A stretch of DNA of 52,279 bases. Origin: Planctomycetota bacterium (GTDB lineage Bacteria > Planctomycetota > Planctomycetia > Planctomycetales > Planctomycetaceae). Below the pieces are notes generated by a model. It searched no databases and was not told where the DNA came from. It saw nothing but the letters and a program-made list of their open reading frames with translations. The stretch spans positions 1 to 52,279 of the forward strand of contig JAQBVJ010000046.1 in the NCBI GenBank assembly GCA_027623235.1, read 5' to 3'. Below are positions 1 through 7,772 of this stretch, in pieces. The position numbers and the translations under genes were made by a program. Position 1 is the first letter of the stretch. The number at the start of each line of letters is the position of its first letter.

Positions 1-64
1 ACGCAGCCATGCCTGCGAGGTTCGCTGCTGCGCTGATCTCTGCAAAAATCCCCGGCAGTGCCAT
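1..64 (-). CDS. Possible 5' end of a gene leaving the window
   Basis: On the minus strand an ATG at 62-64 opens a reading frame that stays open to the window edge (21 codons, rich in Ala, starting MALPGIF). A weak GAG lies about ten bases upstream. The fragment is too short to identify. It could equally be chance open frame in GC-rich DNA. The neighbouring repeat at 131-242 would lie in its upstream region. Confidence 0.25.
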   Translation of the reverse strand, partial: MALPGIFAEISAAANLAGMAA

Positions 65-130
65 TCGTGCCCGACTCTTGAGTTGCCGGTACGGAGATGC
101 CTCAATCGAACAAGAACGACAGAGTCCTGC

Positions 131-242
131 TGCTTCGTCAAAGCGGAATTTGCGGGGCGCAGTTTCCGTGGCGTAAGCTTCCAGCTTGCGATGTCCACTC
201 AAGGAACGTCGGCAAGCAGGATGCTTACCCCACTTTTCAGCC
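131..242 (+). repeat. Dispersed double-hairpin repeat, copy 1
   Basis: A 112-bp sequence that recurs at 50569-50680 in the opposite orientation with the same length and most bases identical, and in shortened, diverged form at 16296-16389. The core is closed by GTGG and CCAC and contains two small hairpins, AAGCT-TCC-AGCTT and AAGCA-GGA-TGCTT, followed by a short T run (CTTTTC). It carries no open frame of its own. This copy follows the 3' end of the bisphosphate nucleotidase gene. The rest of the first 286 bases holds nothing else that can be supported. Confidence 0.85.
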
Positions 243-286
243 CTGACTGCGAACGTGACACGGCAGGGGCCGTCACTCAGTCGGTT

Positions 287-1327
287 CTACTCGATGCCGG
301 CGTTTCTGACCGCGGCGAGTACTCGCTCGTGGAGCGGTCCGTTGGTGACGACGACGCCTCGGTTCTCTGTCAGTTCCCGGCCGTGGGTGAAGTCGAGCGG
401 TTTGCCGGTGATGTCAGTGACCGTGCCGCCGGCTTCTTCAGTGACGAGGACTCCACCGGCGTGGTCCCAGATCTTTTCGCGGTAGCCGGGACGAGTCGGC
501 AGGCGGAGATAGATGTCCGCTTCGCCGCGCGCGACGACGGCGTATTTGGCCTGGCTGTCGAGCCGAGCCGGTTCGTGGACGATGCCGAGTTCCGCGGCGA
601 TCTGTGCCGAGTGGCTGTGTGAGCTGTGGCCGGACTCGACGGATTCGCACAGCCGCGCGGCGGCGAAGTCGGCGACGGTGCTGACTTGAACCGATGTCGC
701 GGAGGCGGGGTCGAAGGCCGAGTCGCCGTCGATCGGCAGGACGAAAGCTCCGGCCCCTCGGGCGGCGACAAAGAGCGAACCGGCTCCGCGCGCGATGATC
801 GAATCGTCGGCCGAGGCACCTCGCGCGGTCGCTTCGAGCGGCAGGTTCGGGCAGCCGACGATCGCGGCGGCGATCTGGCCGTTTTCAATCATGGCGAGCG
901 AGATGGCGTATTGCTGACCTCGCAGAAACCCCTTCGTGCCGTCGATCGGGTCGAGCGTCCAGAACCGCTCGCCCGGCATGCCTTCGCCGTTCCAGCCGCC
1001 GCGATCGATCCAGCGGCAGGCGTCTTCGGGGGAGCCGCTCAGACCGACGGCGGTAAGTTCCGCAACAATGCGCGTCAGGAAGGCTTCGTTGCCAGGTTCT
1101 TTGAGTTCGGCCGAGTCCTCTTCACCGACGATCGGGTCGTCGGGAAAGGCCTCACCGATGGCTTTGCAGATGATCGCCTGGCTGCCGAAGTCCGCGATGG
1201 TCACGGGGCTTTTGTCTTTTTTCTCAAGAGCGTCCGCCGTGATGCTCCGCTGGACGGTCTGGCAAAGCCTGGCTGCCTGTCGGACGGCGGCGATGCCGGC
1301 GCGAAGTTCGCTGGCGTAATCTGTCAT
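287..1327 (-). CDS. 3'(2'),5'-bisphosphate nucleotidase (HAL2/CysQ type)
   Basis: A 346-residue member of the Mg2+-dependent, Li+-sensitive inositol-monophosphatase superfamily. The metal-binding signature DPIDGTKGF is followed by LRGQQYAISLA, the pattern of the HAL2/CysQ branch rather than of plain inositol monophosphatases. An upstream GEED supplies the first metal ligands and WDHAGG near the C-terminus supplies the last. Family knowledge gives the reaction as removal of a phosphate from 3'-phosphoadenosine 5'-phosphate, clearing the by-product of sulfate activation and sulfotransfer. No signal peptide is seen, so it is cytoplasmic. The ATG at 1327 follows AAGGATG. No sulfate-assimilation genes are adjacent, so substrate choice rests on the family motif alone; inositol phosphates remain possible. 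Confidence 0.88.
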   Translation of the reverse strand: MTDYASELRAGIAAVRQAARLCQTVQRSITADALEKKDKSPVTIADFGSQAIICKAIGEAFPDDPIVGEEDSAELKEPGNEAFLTRIVAELTAVGLSGSPEDACRWIDRGGWNGEGMPGERFWTLDPIDGTKGFLRGQQYAISLAMIENGQIAAAIVGCPNLPLEATARGASADDSIIARGAGSLFVAARGAGAFVLPIDGDSAFDPASATSVQVSTVADFAAARLCESVESGHSSHSHSAQIAAELGIVHEPARLDSQAKYAVVARGEADIYLRLPTRPGYREKIWDHAGGVLVTEEAGGTVTDITGKPLDFTHGRELTENRGVVVTNGPLHERVLAAVRNAGIE

Positions 1328-1380
1328 CGTTCATCCTTGTTCTAAAAGCAGCCACTGACGGTCGTTGAAATTTGACATTC

Positions 1381-1562
1381 CGTCGAAAAAGGCAACATCA
1401 ATGAGCGGAGCGGCCTACGCCCAATGGCCCTGGAGTTGTGTCGGCTGATTGTCGCCTTTCGCTCCGCGAAAGTAGCGTTCCTTTCGCGGAGCGAATGGCG
1501 ACTTTCAGCACAATTCTTCCATTGGCCTTGCGCCGTTCCGCTACTTTTTTAACGGGCTCTTA
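1381..1562. repeat. Nested near-palindrome reaching the msrA stop codon
   Basis: The stretch folds almost completely on itself. Inner arms 1451-1472 and 1481-1502 (GTCGCCTTTCGCTCC and its complement) match with one or two differences around an 8-base loop. Outer arms 1403-1427 and 1519-1542 pair less perfectly, and A-rich and T-rich ends flank them. Read on the minus strand, its right end starts at the msrA TAA and runs TAAGAGCCCGTT. That end resembles the repeat at 24060-24178. No open frame or transposase is present. It may be a MITE-like or REP-like element, and it could also act as the msrA terminator. Confidence 0.75.
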
Positions 1563-2099
1563 ACTCCGATCTCGAAGCTTGTCTGCAAATTCGAGCTGGA
1601 ACTTCTTCAGCTTCGGCACGATCACGAACTGGCAATAGCCCTCTGCGGAATTCTGCTGGTAGTAGCTCTGATGGTAATCCTCGGCCGGAAAGAACTCGCA
1701 CGCCTCGCAGATTTGCGTGACGATCGGTGCTCCGAAAACACCGGCCTCGTCCAGTTCCTTCACGTAAGCCTCGGCGAGTTTCCGCTGCGATTCATCGTGC
1801 CAGAAAATCGCCGACCGGTATTGCGTACCGACGTCGTTCCCCTGGCGGTTGAGCGTCGTCGGGTCGTGCGTTTTGAAAAATGCGTTGAGGAGATCCGCGT
1901 AGGAGATTTCGTCGGGATCAAAAGTGACCTGGATCACCTCGGCATGCCCGGTCTGTCCGGTGCAGACCTGGTGGTAAGTGGGATTGGGCTTCTCGCCGCC
2001 GCAATATCCAGAGACGACGGACTCCACACCGCGAAGCTGCTGAAAGCACGCCTCGGTACACCAGAAACAGCCGGATCCGAAAGTTGCGACGCTGCTCAT
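1560..2099 (-). CDS. msrA: Peptide-methionine (S)-S-oxide reductase
   Basis: MsrA reduces the S epimer of methionine sulfoxide, free or in proteins, and is recycled by thioredoxin. The 179-residue length is normal. The diagnostic GCFWCTE motif lies at residues 10-16, with Cys11 as nucleophile; SGYCGG and the downstream TYHQVCTGQTGHAE and FFKTHDPTTLNRQGNDVGTQYRS regions (shortened here) are typical of the family. A Cys near the C-terminus (GYCQF) is a candidate resolving residue. The ATG at 2097-2099 overlaps the TGA of the upstream membrane-protein gene as ATGA, which indicates translational coupling. The stop codon lies at the edge of a palindromic repeat. Confidence 0.96.
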   Translation of the reverse strand: MSSVATFGSGCFWCTEACFQQLRGVESVVSGYCGGEKPNPTYHQVCTGQTGHAEVIQVTFDPDEISYADLLNAFFKTHDPTTLNRQGNDVGTQYRSAIFWHDESQRKLAEAYVKELDEAGVFGAPIVTQICEACEFFPAEDYHQSYYQQNSAEGYCQFVIVPKLKKFQLEFADKLRDRS

Positions 2100-2590
2100 G
2101 CGGAGGCCTGACCGTTCTGGTTGAGGGAGTGATCCTGGTTGAGTCCGGCCTCACGAAGAGCGACGACCGCCGTGACCAGGCACAGGCCGACCGATGCGAA
2201 ATTCAGATTCTTCGACCATTCATGGTAGCTGGCGAACTCCGAGGTCTCCCGAGCATCGGGAAGCTGCATCAGGTCGAGCAGCGGGCAGAAGACGAAAAAC
2301 CAGTCGCCCGTCATGAGCAGCACCACGGCGGCCAGCAGTCCGACGATCAGCGTACCTCTGGGAGCCGACTGAAAGCGGCTTCGAAGCGCGACCGCACAGA
2401 CCGCCGCCAGCCCGACGAGCGAAAAACCGACCGCGTAATAGGCAGGAAATCGAATCGCGGCGAGGTGATTCTTGATCGCCGGTTCAACCTCTGACGAGGT
2501 GACTTCGAGGATTCCGGTGATCACAAACAGCGTCGCGGCACCCACCCAGGCGCAGAGTGAGAAGCGGAGAAGAGCAAGCAGTAAGTGCAT
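2096..2590 (-). CDS. Small integral membrane protein, DUF4149-like
   Basis: A protein of about 164 residues with four predicted hydrophobic segments: an N-terminal segment beginning MHLLLALLRF, one around AVGFSLVGLA, one around LIVGLLAAVVLL and one near the C-terminus. The spacing and the small-residue-rich first helix resemble DUF4149/TMEM205-like proteins, but the match is by eye. The frame is open back to a TTG at 2686 overlapping the nfeD stop. I chose the ATG at 2590 because the hydrophobic part begins there, although no good ribosome site precedes it. It is coupled to msrA by a 4-base overlap, which suggests co-expression with msrA but does not assign a function. Confidence 0.7.
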   Translation of the reverse strand: MHLLLALLRFSLCAWVGAATLFVITGILEVTSSEVEPAIKNHLAAIRFPAYYAVGFSLVGLAAVCAVALRSRFQSAPRGTLIVGLLAAVVLLMTGDWFFVFCPLLDLMQLPDARETSEFASYHEWSKNLNFASVGLCLVTAVVALREAGLNQDHSLNQNGQASA

Positions 2591-2682
2591 GAATTCGGCC
2601 GGGAGTACGGATTGACTTCTCAAGAGTCCAGCATGATAGCGCGACTTCGAACTCGCTTCCAGCAGTGCCCCATGAGCCGATC

Positions 2683-4983
2683 TCAACCAATTGCCCGGAC
2701 GACAACTTTGTTCCGAGCGACCTCGATGACTTCAATCGGCGTCCCCGGTTCGATGAACCCTCCCTCGCTGACGACGTCGACAAGCTGGCCGTCGATTTGA
2801 GCTCGACCCGCCGGCCGCAGCGTGGAAAACGCGACGCCCTGTTTGTTGAGCAGCGCCGGATCTTGATCGATCAGATTCACCGGAACTTCCCCAGCCAGTG
2901 TCGGGTCGAGCATCGGCCCGGACTCGTCGCTGGCAGGCGGGGCGAGCATCAGATTTCGGAGACCAGGGATCTTCCGGATAAAGCCTCCGGCAAACAGAGC
3001 GATACAGACCACGGCAATCATCGACCCGCTCAGCGTTCCCATCGTCCGGCTCAGTTGGGCGAGCTCCTCTCCCGTCGTGGGAATCACGAATGTCTGACTC
3101 GCCAGGATGATTGAGAAAATGACCGCCAGACCTCCAGTGATTCCAAAAACGCCGAAGCCAGGAATCACGAAAATCTCCAGCGCGATCAAGCCGGCACCGA
3201 AGACGAACAGCACGATTTCCAGCCAGCCGGCGGTGCCGCCAAGGAAGCGGCTCCAGAAGAAAATTGAGAAGCACAGCGCGGCCCCGATGCCGAAGAAGCC
3301 GGTCATCGTGTAGACCTCAAGATAGATGCAGATCAGCCCGACCATGAACAGCAGGAAGGTTGCGGCCGGGTGTTTCAGCACGACGACCAGCGTGTCGACC
3401 CATGTCTGGCTGGAGGCCGGGATGATCTGTTCGGCGGGAATACCGACGCGTTGTTTGAGTTCACGGAAGTCGTTGACGGGCTCCTCGCTGAGCCCCAGTT
3501 CGTAGGCTCGCGCACCATTGATCGTCAGCGCGACGCCCTTGCGAGTTTCCGGCACAACGGGACCTTTTTCCCAGTTGCCAGCCTCTGCTTCAAACTCCTG
3601 CTCCGACATGTACGACTTTGCTTGAGTCTGAATATGAGTCACCTGGTAGACGACGAGGTCTTTATCGGCCATCGCTTCAAGCAGTGCCGGTGGTCGCCCT
3701 TTCTTTTCGGCGAGCTCATTGAGCATCTCACGCAGCATGCTGAGGATCTTTTCCGGAGCGTGCTCGGCCCAGCCGCCTTCCTTCATCGACAGCGGAATGA
3801 TGTCGCCGAAGTTCGCTCCCGGTGCGAGGTAAATTTCATCGCAGCCGAACGCGATCATGGCTCCGCCGCTGATCGCCATTTCCGGAACGTACGCGATTGT
3901 GCGGTGCTTTTTCTGGTTGAGACCCGCGATTGCGTCGGCAATGGCCTTACTGGCAAACAGCTCGCCGCCCGGAGAATCGATTTCAAAGATGATCAGGTTG
4001 GCGTCGGCCGCAACGGCTCGCCGAATTTCCCGCTCGACAAATTCCTGCATGAAGGCCGAAACCGTGCCTTCAACTTTGATGAGCCGAGCCGTCGGCAGTT
4101 CGCCGCCGGTCACATCCTCACGCAGGTACTTCCGGTCAAACTTGTAAATGTCCGGCAGCTCCGAACGATCTCTGGCCGTTCGCTTGATGAGGACATCGAG
4201 GTTGCGGGCGCGGTCGCCGGAAATCAGGAACGGCTTGCCCTCGTCTTTGATCGTCTCGACGTCGAGAATCGGCACGGAGTCATTACGCAGCTCTTCGTGG
4301 TCAGCCGCTGTGACGATTCGCAGTTCGGTAATGGTTTTTCCGTTCTCCGTTTTTTCAATTTTGACTCGACGAACGATCTCCGCGGGATCGAGAAACCCTG
4401 CGGCCAGAGCACCGTCAACCTTCGGGTTATAGTGCTTTTCGACCATGTTGATGATGAGCCGCTTTTCGTCCGCGTCGACCGACTTGCCGCGGCCGATGTC
4501 ACCGAACTCGGCGTCGGGGTGCATCACGATTTCCCGGCAGGCCAGCGCGAGGATCGCGGCGTAACCATCGAGCGGGCGGCCTTCCGAGTGTTCCGGGATC
4601 CACGCGACGGTGCGGACTTTCGAATAACTGAACGAAGTGAGTTCCTTCGCGAGGTCGTGGACCTGCCCGAACATGCTGGTGCCACGTTCGATTTCAAGAA
4701 TCAAAAACGCTTCGCGATCTTCCTGGTCGGCAATGTTCTGCAGCTTGACCATCGCGTTGCGGACGCGCGTGAAAATCACCTCGTTGACCGGATGAGAAAT
4801 GGTGATGTACCGCGCGACGGGTCCGGCTGGCCGTTCTTCTTTCGCCGCCGGTTTTTCAGCGGCCTCTGCGGCGGGCTTCTCTTCGAGCGGATCGGGCTCC
4901 TGAGCGACACTCGCAAGTGGACTCACAAGCAGACCGAACAAAGCGGCCAGCAGGAACAACTGAAATCGCAAATAGAGTCTCAT
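2683..4983 (-). CDS. NfeD-family membrane-bound ClpP-class serine protease, long form
   Basis: A 766-residue exported membrane protein. Residues 1-28 form a signal peptide ending near ASVAQ, followed by a Glu/Ala/Lys-rich linker. Two ClpP/crotonase-like domains follow. The first (about 57-230) lacks a clear catalytic serine. The second (about 310-470) has DSPGGELFASKAIA and ISGGAM with the candidate nucleophile Ser372. Four to five membrane segments span about 550-665, and a C-terminal NfeD OB-fold occupies the last 50 residues. Relatives cleave membrane substrates such as stomatin C-termini and function in membrane quality control. The start at 4983 is supported by GAGG seven bases upstream and by the signal peptide; the frame stays open for a further 60 codons upstream. 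No stomatin/floA gene is adjacent. Confidence 0.9.
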   Translation of the reverse strand: MRLYLRFQLFLLAALFGLLVSPLASVAQEPDPLEEKPAAEAAEKPAAKEERPAGPVARYITISHPVNEVIFTRVRNAMVKLQNIADQEDREAFLILEIERGTSMFGQVHDLAKELTSFSYSKVRTVAWIPEHSEGRPLDGYAAILALACREIVMHPDAEFGDIGRGKSVDADEKRLIINMVEKHYNPKVDGALAAGFLDPAEIVRRVKIEKTENGKTITELRIVTAADHEELRNDSVPILDVETIKDEGKPFLISGDRARNLDVLIKRTARDRSELPDIYKFDRKYLREDVTGGELPTARLIKVEGTVSAFMQEFVEREIRRAVAADANLIIFEIDSPGGELFASKAIADAIAGLNQKKHRTIAYVPEMAISGGAMIAFGCDEIYLAPGANFGDIIPLSMKEGGWAEHAPEKILSMLREMLNELAEKKGRPPALLEAMADKDLVVYQVTHIQTQAKSYMSEQEFEAEAGNWEKGPVVPETRKGVALTINGARAYELGLSEEPVNDFRELKQRVGIPAEQIIPASSQTWVDTLVVVLKHPAATFLLFMVGLICIYLEVYTMTGFFGIGAALCFSIFFWSRFLGGTAGWLEIVLFVFGAGLIALEIFVIPGFGVFGITGGLAVIFSIILASQTFVIPTTGEELAQLSRTMGTLSGSMIAVVCIALFAGGFIRKIPGLRNLMLAPPASDESGPMLDPTLAGEVPVNLIDQDPALLNKQGVAFSTLRPAGRAQIDGQLVDVVSEGGFIEPGTPIEVIEVARNKVVVRAIG

Positions 4984-5234
4984 GGTAGACCTCGGCGGAG
5001 TGGCGATTCCGTATCTGACTGAAGTATCCCGCGGGCAGTCGGTTCCAATTCGAATTGACCGGCAACTCGCCTGCGGTGGGAAGTACGGTTCAAACGTCCG
5101 ATCTGATGACAAGTTAGCCTGGATCAACGCCGGGCGGGAGCGGCGGATCCAGAGAAAGCTCAATTGGCGTCTGCCCCGGGAGTATTGTCACTGGGAAAAT
5201 CAAGCGATTTCAAGTTCAACGTCTCACACCAGTT

Positions 5235-5320
5235 CACCCGAACCGCGAACGAGGGCAGCGTTTCAAACTGCGGTCTCGCTTCGGGTTACTTGCGGGAAGT
5301 TATTTCGGACACATTCCTTA
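5235..5320 (-). repeat. Gene-end repeat (AGTAACCCGAA family), copy 1
   Basis: Read on the minus strand the element starts at the TAA stop of the SGNH gene: TAAGGAATGTGTCCG, then AAATAACTTCCCG, then AGTAACCCGAAGCGAG. Relatives lie at 31446-31495 (plus) and 31622-31672 (minus). Beyond it, a CCCGAA/TTCGGG inverted pair (about 5238-5286) could form a hairpin. It occupies most of the space between the SGNH gene and nfeD, together with the nfeD upstream region. All three copies have the same orientation relative to the gene they follow. Confidence 0.75.
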
Positions 5321-6088
5321 GTGGCTGCCGATTCCGAGTGTCTTCAGCAGGTGTCCGGCGAGTTTCTGATGTCCGGCGAAATTGGGGCGGGCCGGGCTTC
5401 CGTCGAGCAGTCCGGTCAGAGAATTCGCCTGCCGCCAGTGCTGCCAGTGGTCGATCAGAATGGCGTCTGTTCTGGCCGCGACCTCGCGGATGATCTCGAT
5501 GTAAGCCGCCAGGTCTTCGGGAGGATCGTCCGGACCGGCGATGGTCGGCGGCGTGCAGAGAGCCGCAACGGTGCCTTCCTCTTCCAGCCGCTCCACCAGT
5601 TTTGTGAGGTCGATCTGAAATCGCTTGTGGCCGGTCTCCGCCGCGGCCGCTTCCCGCGGGCTAAGCATCAGAAAAACGACATCCGGTTGAAAACGGAGAA
5701 TTCGCCAGTCGGCGTTTCGGCGGAGCGTCGACACAAGACTGTCGCGCACGGACGTGTCGAGGACGACGTCCAGCCGGCGCTGCAGCTCAACTTTGATCGC
5801 GTCGGAAAAGAACTCGACCCAACCCCGTTTCGACTTTCGAGCGTCAAACCCGAGCGTGTCTCCGGTGAACAGCCACGTTCGCGGAGCCGCGTCTTCCAGC
5901 ATGTCCCGAACCAGCAGCACGCCGTTTCGATCCTCGGCGGCCGTCGACGAAGCGATTCGGAAATCGCCGGCGGAACTCGTGTGTGACGACGCAGCGGATT
6001 CCTCTTCCTGCTGCTGAAGAAGCAGGAATCGCCGTCGCCGCCGGCTGCCGGAAGCGAGTGTGTAGAACTGAGAGCCGTCTGCAGTCAT
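5318..6088 (-). CDS. SGNH/GDSL-hydrolase-fold protein with degenerate catalytic blocks
   Basis: A 256-residue protein. Residues 1-55 are low complexity (RRRRR, QQQEEE). The SGNH-like core begins at TWLFTGDTLGF, where family members have GDS; Thr78 occupies the nucleophile position. The region around 130-146 (FQPDVVFLMLSPRE) aligns with the block that normally carries GxND, but Asn is missing. Near the C-terminus LDGSPARPNFAGHQKLA resembles DGxHPNxxGH, with the Asp kept and the catalytic His apparently absent. SGNH enzymes are esterases or lipases; this one may bind rather than hydrolyse, or use other residues. There is no signal peptide. The start at 6088 has only a weak ribosome site. The stop codon is the first base triplet of a dispersed repeat. 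Confidence 0.65.
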   Translation of the reverse strand: MTADGSQFYTLASGSRRRRRFLLLQQQEEESAASSHTSSAGDFRIASSTAAEDRNGVLLVRDMLEDAAPRTWLFTGDTLGFDARKSKRGWVEFFSDAIKVELQRRLDVVLDTSVRDSLVSTLRRNADWRILRFQPDVVFLMLSPREAAAAETGHKRFQIDLTKLVERLEEEGTVAALCTPPTIAGPDDPPEDLAAYIEIIREVAARTDAILIDHWQHWRQANSLTGLLDGSPARPNFAGHQKLAGHLLKTLGIGSH

Positions 6089-6409
6089 GAGTGCTCAACG
6101 TGGGCCTGAGACCGAAACCGGAATTCCGTTTCATCCATCGTAAAAGACTCCTGACGACATTCCACCCTGCGAATCGCGTTCCCGGTCAGAGACGGCGAAC
6201 GGGCTCGCGAAACAGGAACAGCCGCTGCAGGCTGCCCGTCCTGCCATGCCTTGCCGACCGGTCGCTCCTGCGTTTCCATTCCTCGCCTGGCTTCGGGTAG
6301 ACTCCCCCGCTTTGCCCGCCGGGAAACGCGTTTCCTGCGAGTTCCTTTTACCCGGCCGTTCCGATTATTGACCCGGTCATTTCTTCGACCTGAACGCTGA
6401 AAGCCTGCT
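6089..6409. other. Divergent intergenic region before purA
   Basis: 321 bases between the divergent SGNH gene and purA. Promoters for both genes should lie here, but I see no convincing -35/-10 pair, riboswitch-like fold or repeat. A minus-strand frame crossing it is arginine-rich and is taken as chance. Confidence 0.5.
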
Positions 6410-7693
6410 GTGAGCTCCACATCCGTCATTGGCCTGCAATGGGGCGACGAAGCCAAAGGCAAAATCGTCGACCTTCTGACTCCTCAACACGACGTCGTGG
6501 TGAGATACCTCGGCGGAAACAACGCCGGGCACACGGTCAAGTTCGACGGGGCGACCTACAAACTCTCACTGCTGCCGGCGGGAATTCTGCACGACACAGT
6601 GGTCTCGGTCATCGCGACGGGAGTCGTCATCAACCCAAAAGCGTTTATCGAGGAGCTCGCGCGAATCTCAGACCAGCGGGGTGAGGTGCCCGTTGAGCGG
6701 CTGAAAATCAGCGACCGCTCGCACATCGTTTTTCCTTACCACATGGCTCAGGAAGCCGCGTTCGAGAAAGCCCGTAAGGGCGATGCGATCGGCACGACCA
6801 TGCGCGGCATCGGACTGTGCTATCGCGACAAAGCCGGCCGGACTCACGCCATCCGCATGTGCGACCTCGTCCGACCAAACGTGCTGAAACAACGGCTTGA
6901 GGAAATTCTTCCCCAGAAGAACGCCGCCATCGCCGCGATCGATCCCGACTTCGTCCCGTTCAAAGTCGACGAAATTTACGAGGAATACTCGGTCTACGCC
7001 GACCAGCTTCGCCCTTACGTTACGGACACGACGGCCTTCCTTCACAAGGCCGTGGCGAGTGGAAAGCGGCTGCTGTTCGAGGGAGCTCAAGGCTGCCTGC
7101 TCGACATCGACCACGGCACGTTTCCGTACGTGACTTCGTCGAACAGTTCCGGCTGCGGAATTCACAGCGGCAGCGGTGTCTCTGAACGGGTCATTTCGAA
7201 AATGATCGGCGTCGTGAAGGCGTACACGACGCGAGTCGGCGGCGGTCCGTTTCCGACGGAGCTCGACAACGAAATCGGACAGCACATTCGCAAAGTCGGC
7301 AACGAGTACGGGACGGTCACCGGTCGACCGCGTCGCTGCGGCTGGTTCGACGCCGTCGCGGCCGGCTACGGAGCCCGGATCAGCGGCATCGACGTGCTGG
7401 CCGTGATGCTCGTCGACGTGCTGAGCGATCTGGACGAACTGAAAATCTGCGAGGCCTACGAAATCAACGGCGAGCGAACGACCGACTTCCCGGCGTTCAT
7501 CGACGACCTCGCCGCCGCCAAACCGATTTACCGCACGCTCCCCGGCTGGAAAGAGAACATCTGCGGAGTCCGCAAGAAGGCGGACCTGCCTGCGAACGCG
7601 ATGAAATACGTCGAGACGATTTCCGCGCTGATTGGCTACCCGGTCGAGATCATCTCAATCGGTCCGGGCCGCGAAGAGACGATCCTCGACTGA
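6410..7693 (+). CDS. purA: Adenylosuccinate synthetase
   Basis: PurA joins IMP and aspartate using GTP, the first committed step from IMP to AMP. The 427-residue length is normal and the protein is cytoplasmic. Visible signatures are the GTP-binding loop near the N-terminus ([12 protein letters not shown]), NNAGHT, the IMP-site segment [38 protein letters not shown], and the C-terminal region [13 protein letters not shown]. The loop reads GDEAKGK where most family members have GDEGKGK. The start is a GTG at 6410; no upstream in-frame alternative is better, although the ribosome site is weak. Downstream lies a hairpin repeat with a T run that may terminate it. purB is not nearby. Confidence 0.97.
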   Translation: MSSTSVIGLQWGDEAKGKIVDLLTPQHDVVVRYLGGNNAGHTVKFDGATYKLSLLPAGILHDTVVSVIATGVVINPKAFIEELARISDQRGEVPVERLKISDRSHIVFPYHMAQEAAFEKARKGDAIGTTMRGIGLCYRDKAGRTHAIRMCDLVRPNVLKQRLEEILPQKNAAIAAIDPDFVPFKVDEIYEEYSVYADQLRPYVTDTTAFLHKAVASGKRLLFEGAQGCLLDIDHGTFPYVTSSNSSGCGIHSGSGVSERVISKMIGVVKAYTTRVGGGPFPTELDNEIGQHIRKVGNEYGTVTGRPRRCGWFDAVAAGYGARISGIDVLAVMLVDVLSDLDELKICEAYEINGERTTDFPAFIDDLAAAKPIYRTLPGWKENICGVRKKADLPANAMKYVETISALIGYPVEIISIGPGREETILD

Positions 7694-7698
7694 GCACC

Positions 7699-7761
7699 GT
7701 GGCACGGCCTTCCGAGCCGTGTGGCTGCGTCTTCGTGGGCAGGATGCCCATGCCACTTTTT
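7699..7761 (+). repeat. Double-hairpin repeat between convergent purA and accD, terminator-like
   Basis: GTGGCA at 7699 pairs with TGCCAC at 7751-7756 and encloses two hairpins, CACGGC...GCCGTG and TGGGCA-GGA-TGCCCA. TTTTT follows directly. The layout, including the GGA triloop, matches the repeat cores at 131-242, 16296-16389 and 50569-50680, but the stem sequences differ. The closing stem followed by five T would serve as an intrinsic terminator for purA. Confidence 0.65.
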
Positions 7762-7772
7762 CGACGCTCCGC

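Noticed and set aside
20..286. Plus-strand gene at the left edge
   Set aside because: The frame from 83 overlaps the dispersed repeat and runs antisense to the nucleotidase gene.
3370..5022. Open frame of 550 codons opposite the NfeD protease
   Set aside because: It is a shadow of the protease gene, with no ribosome site or domain.
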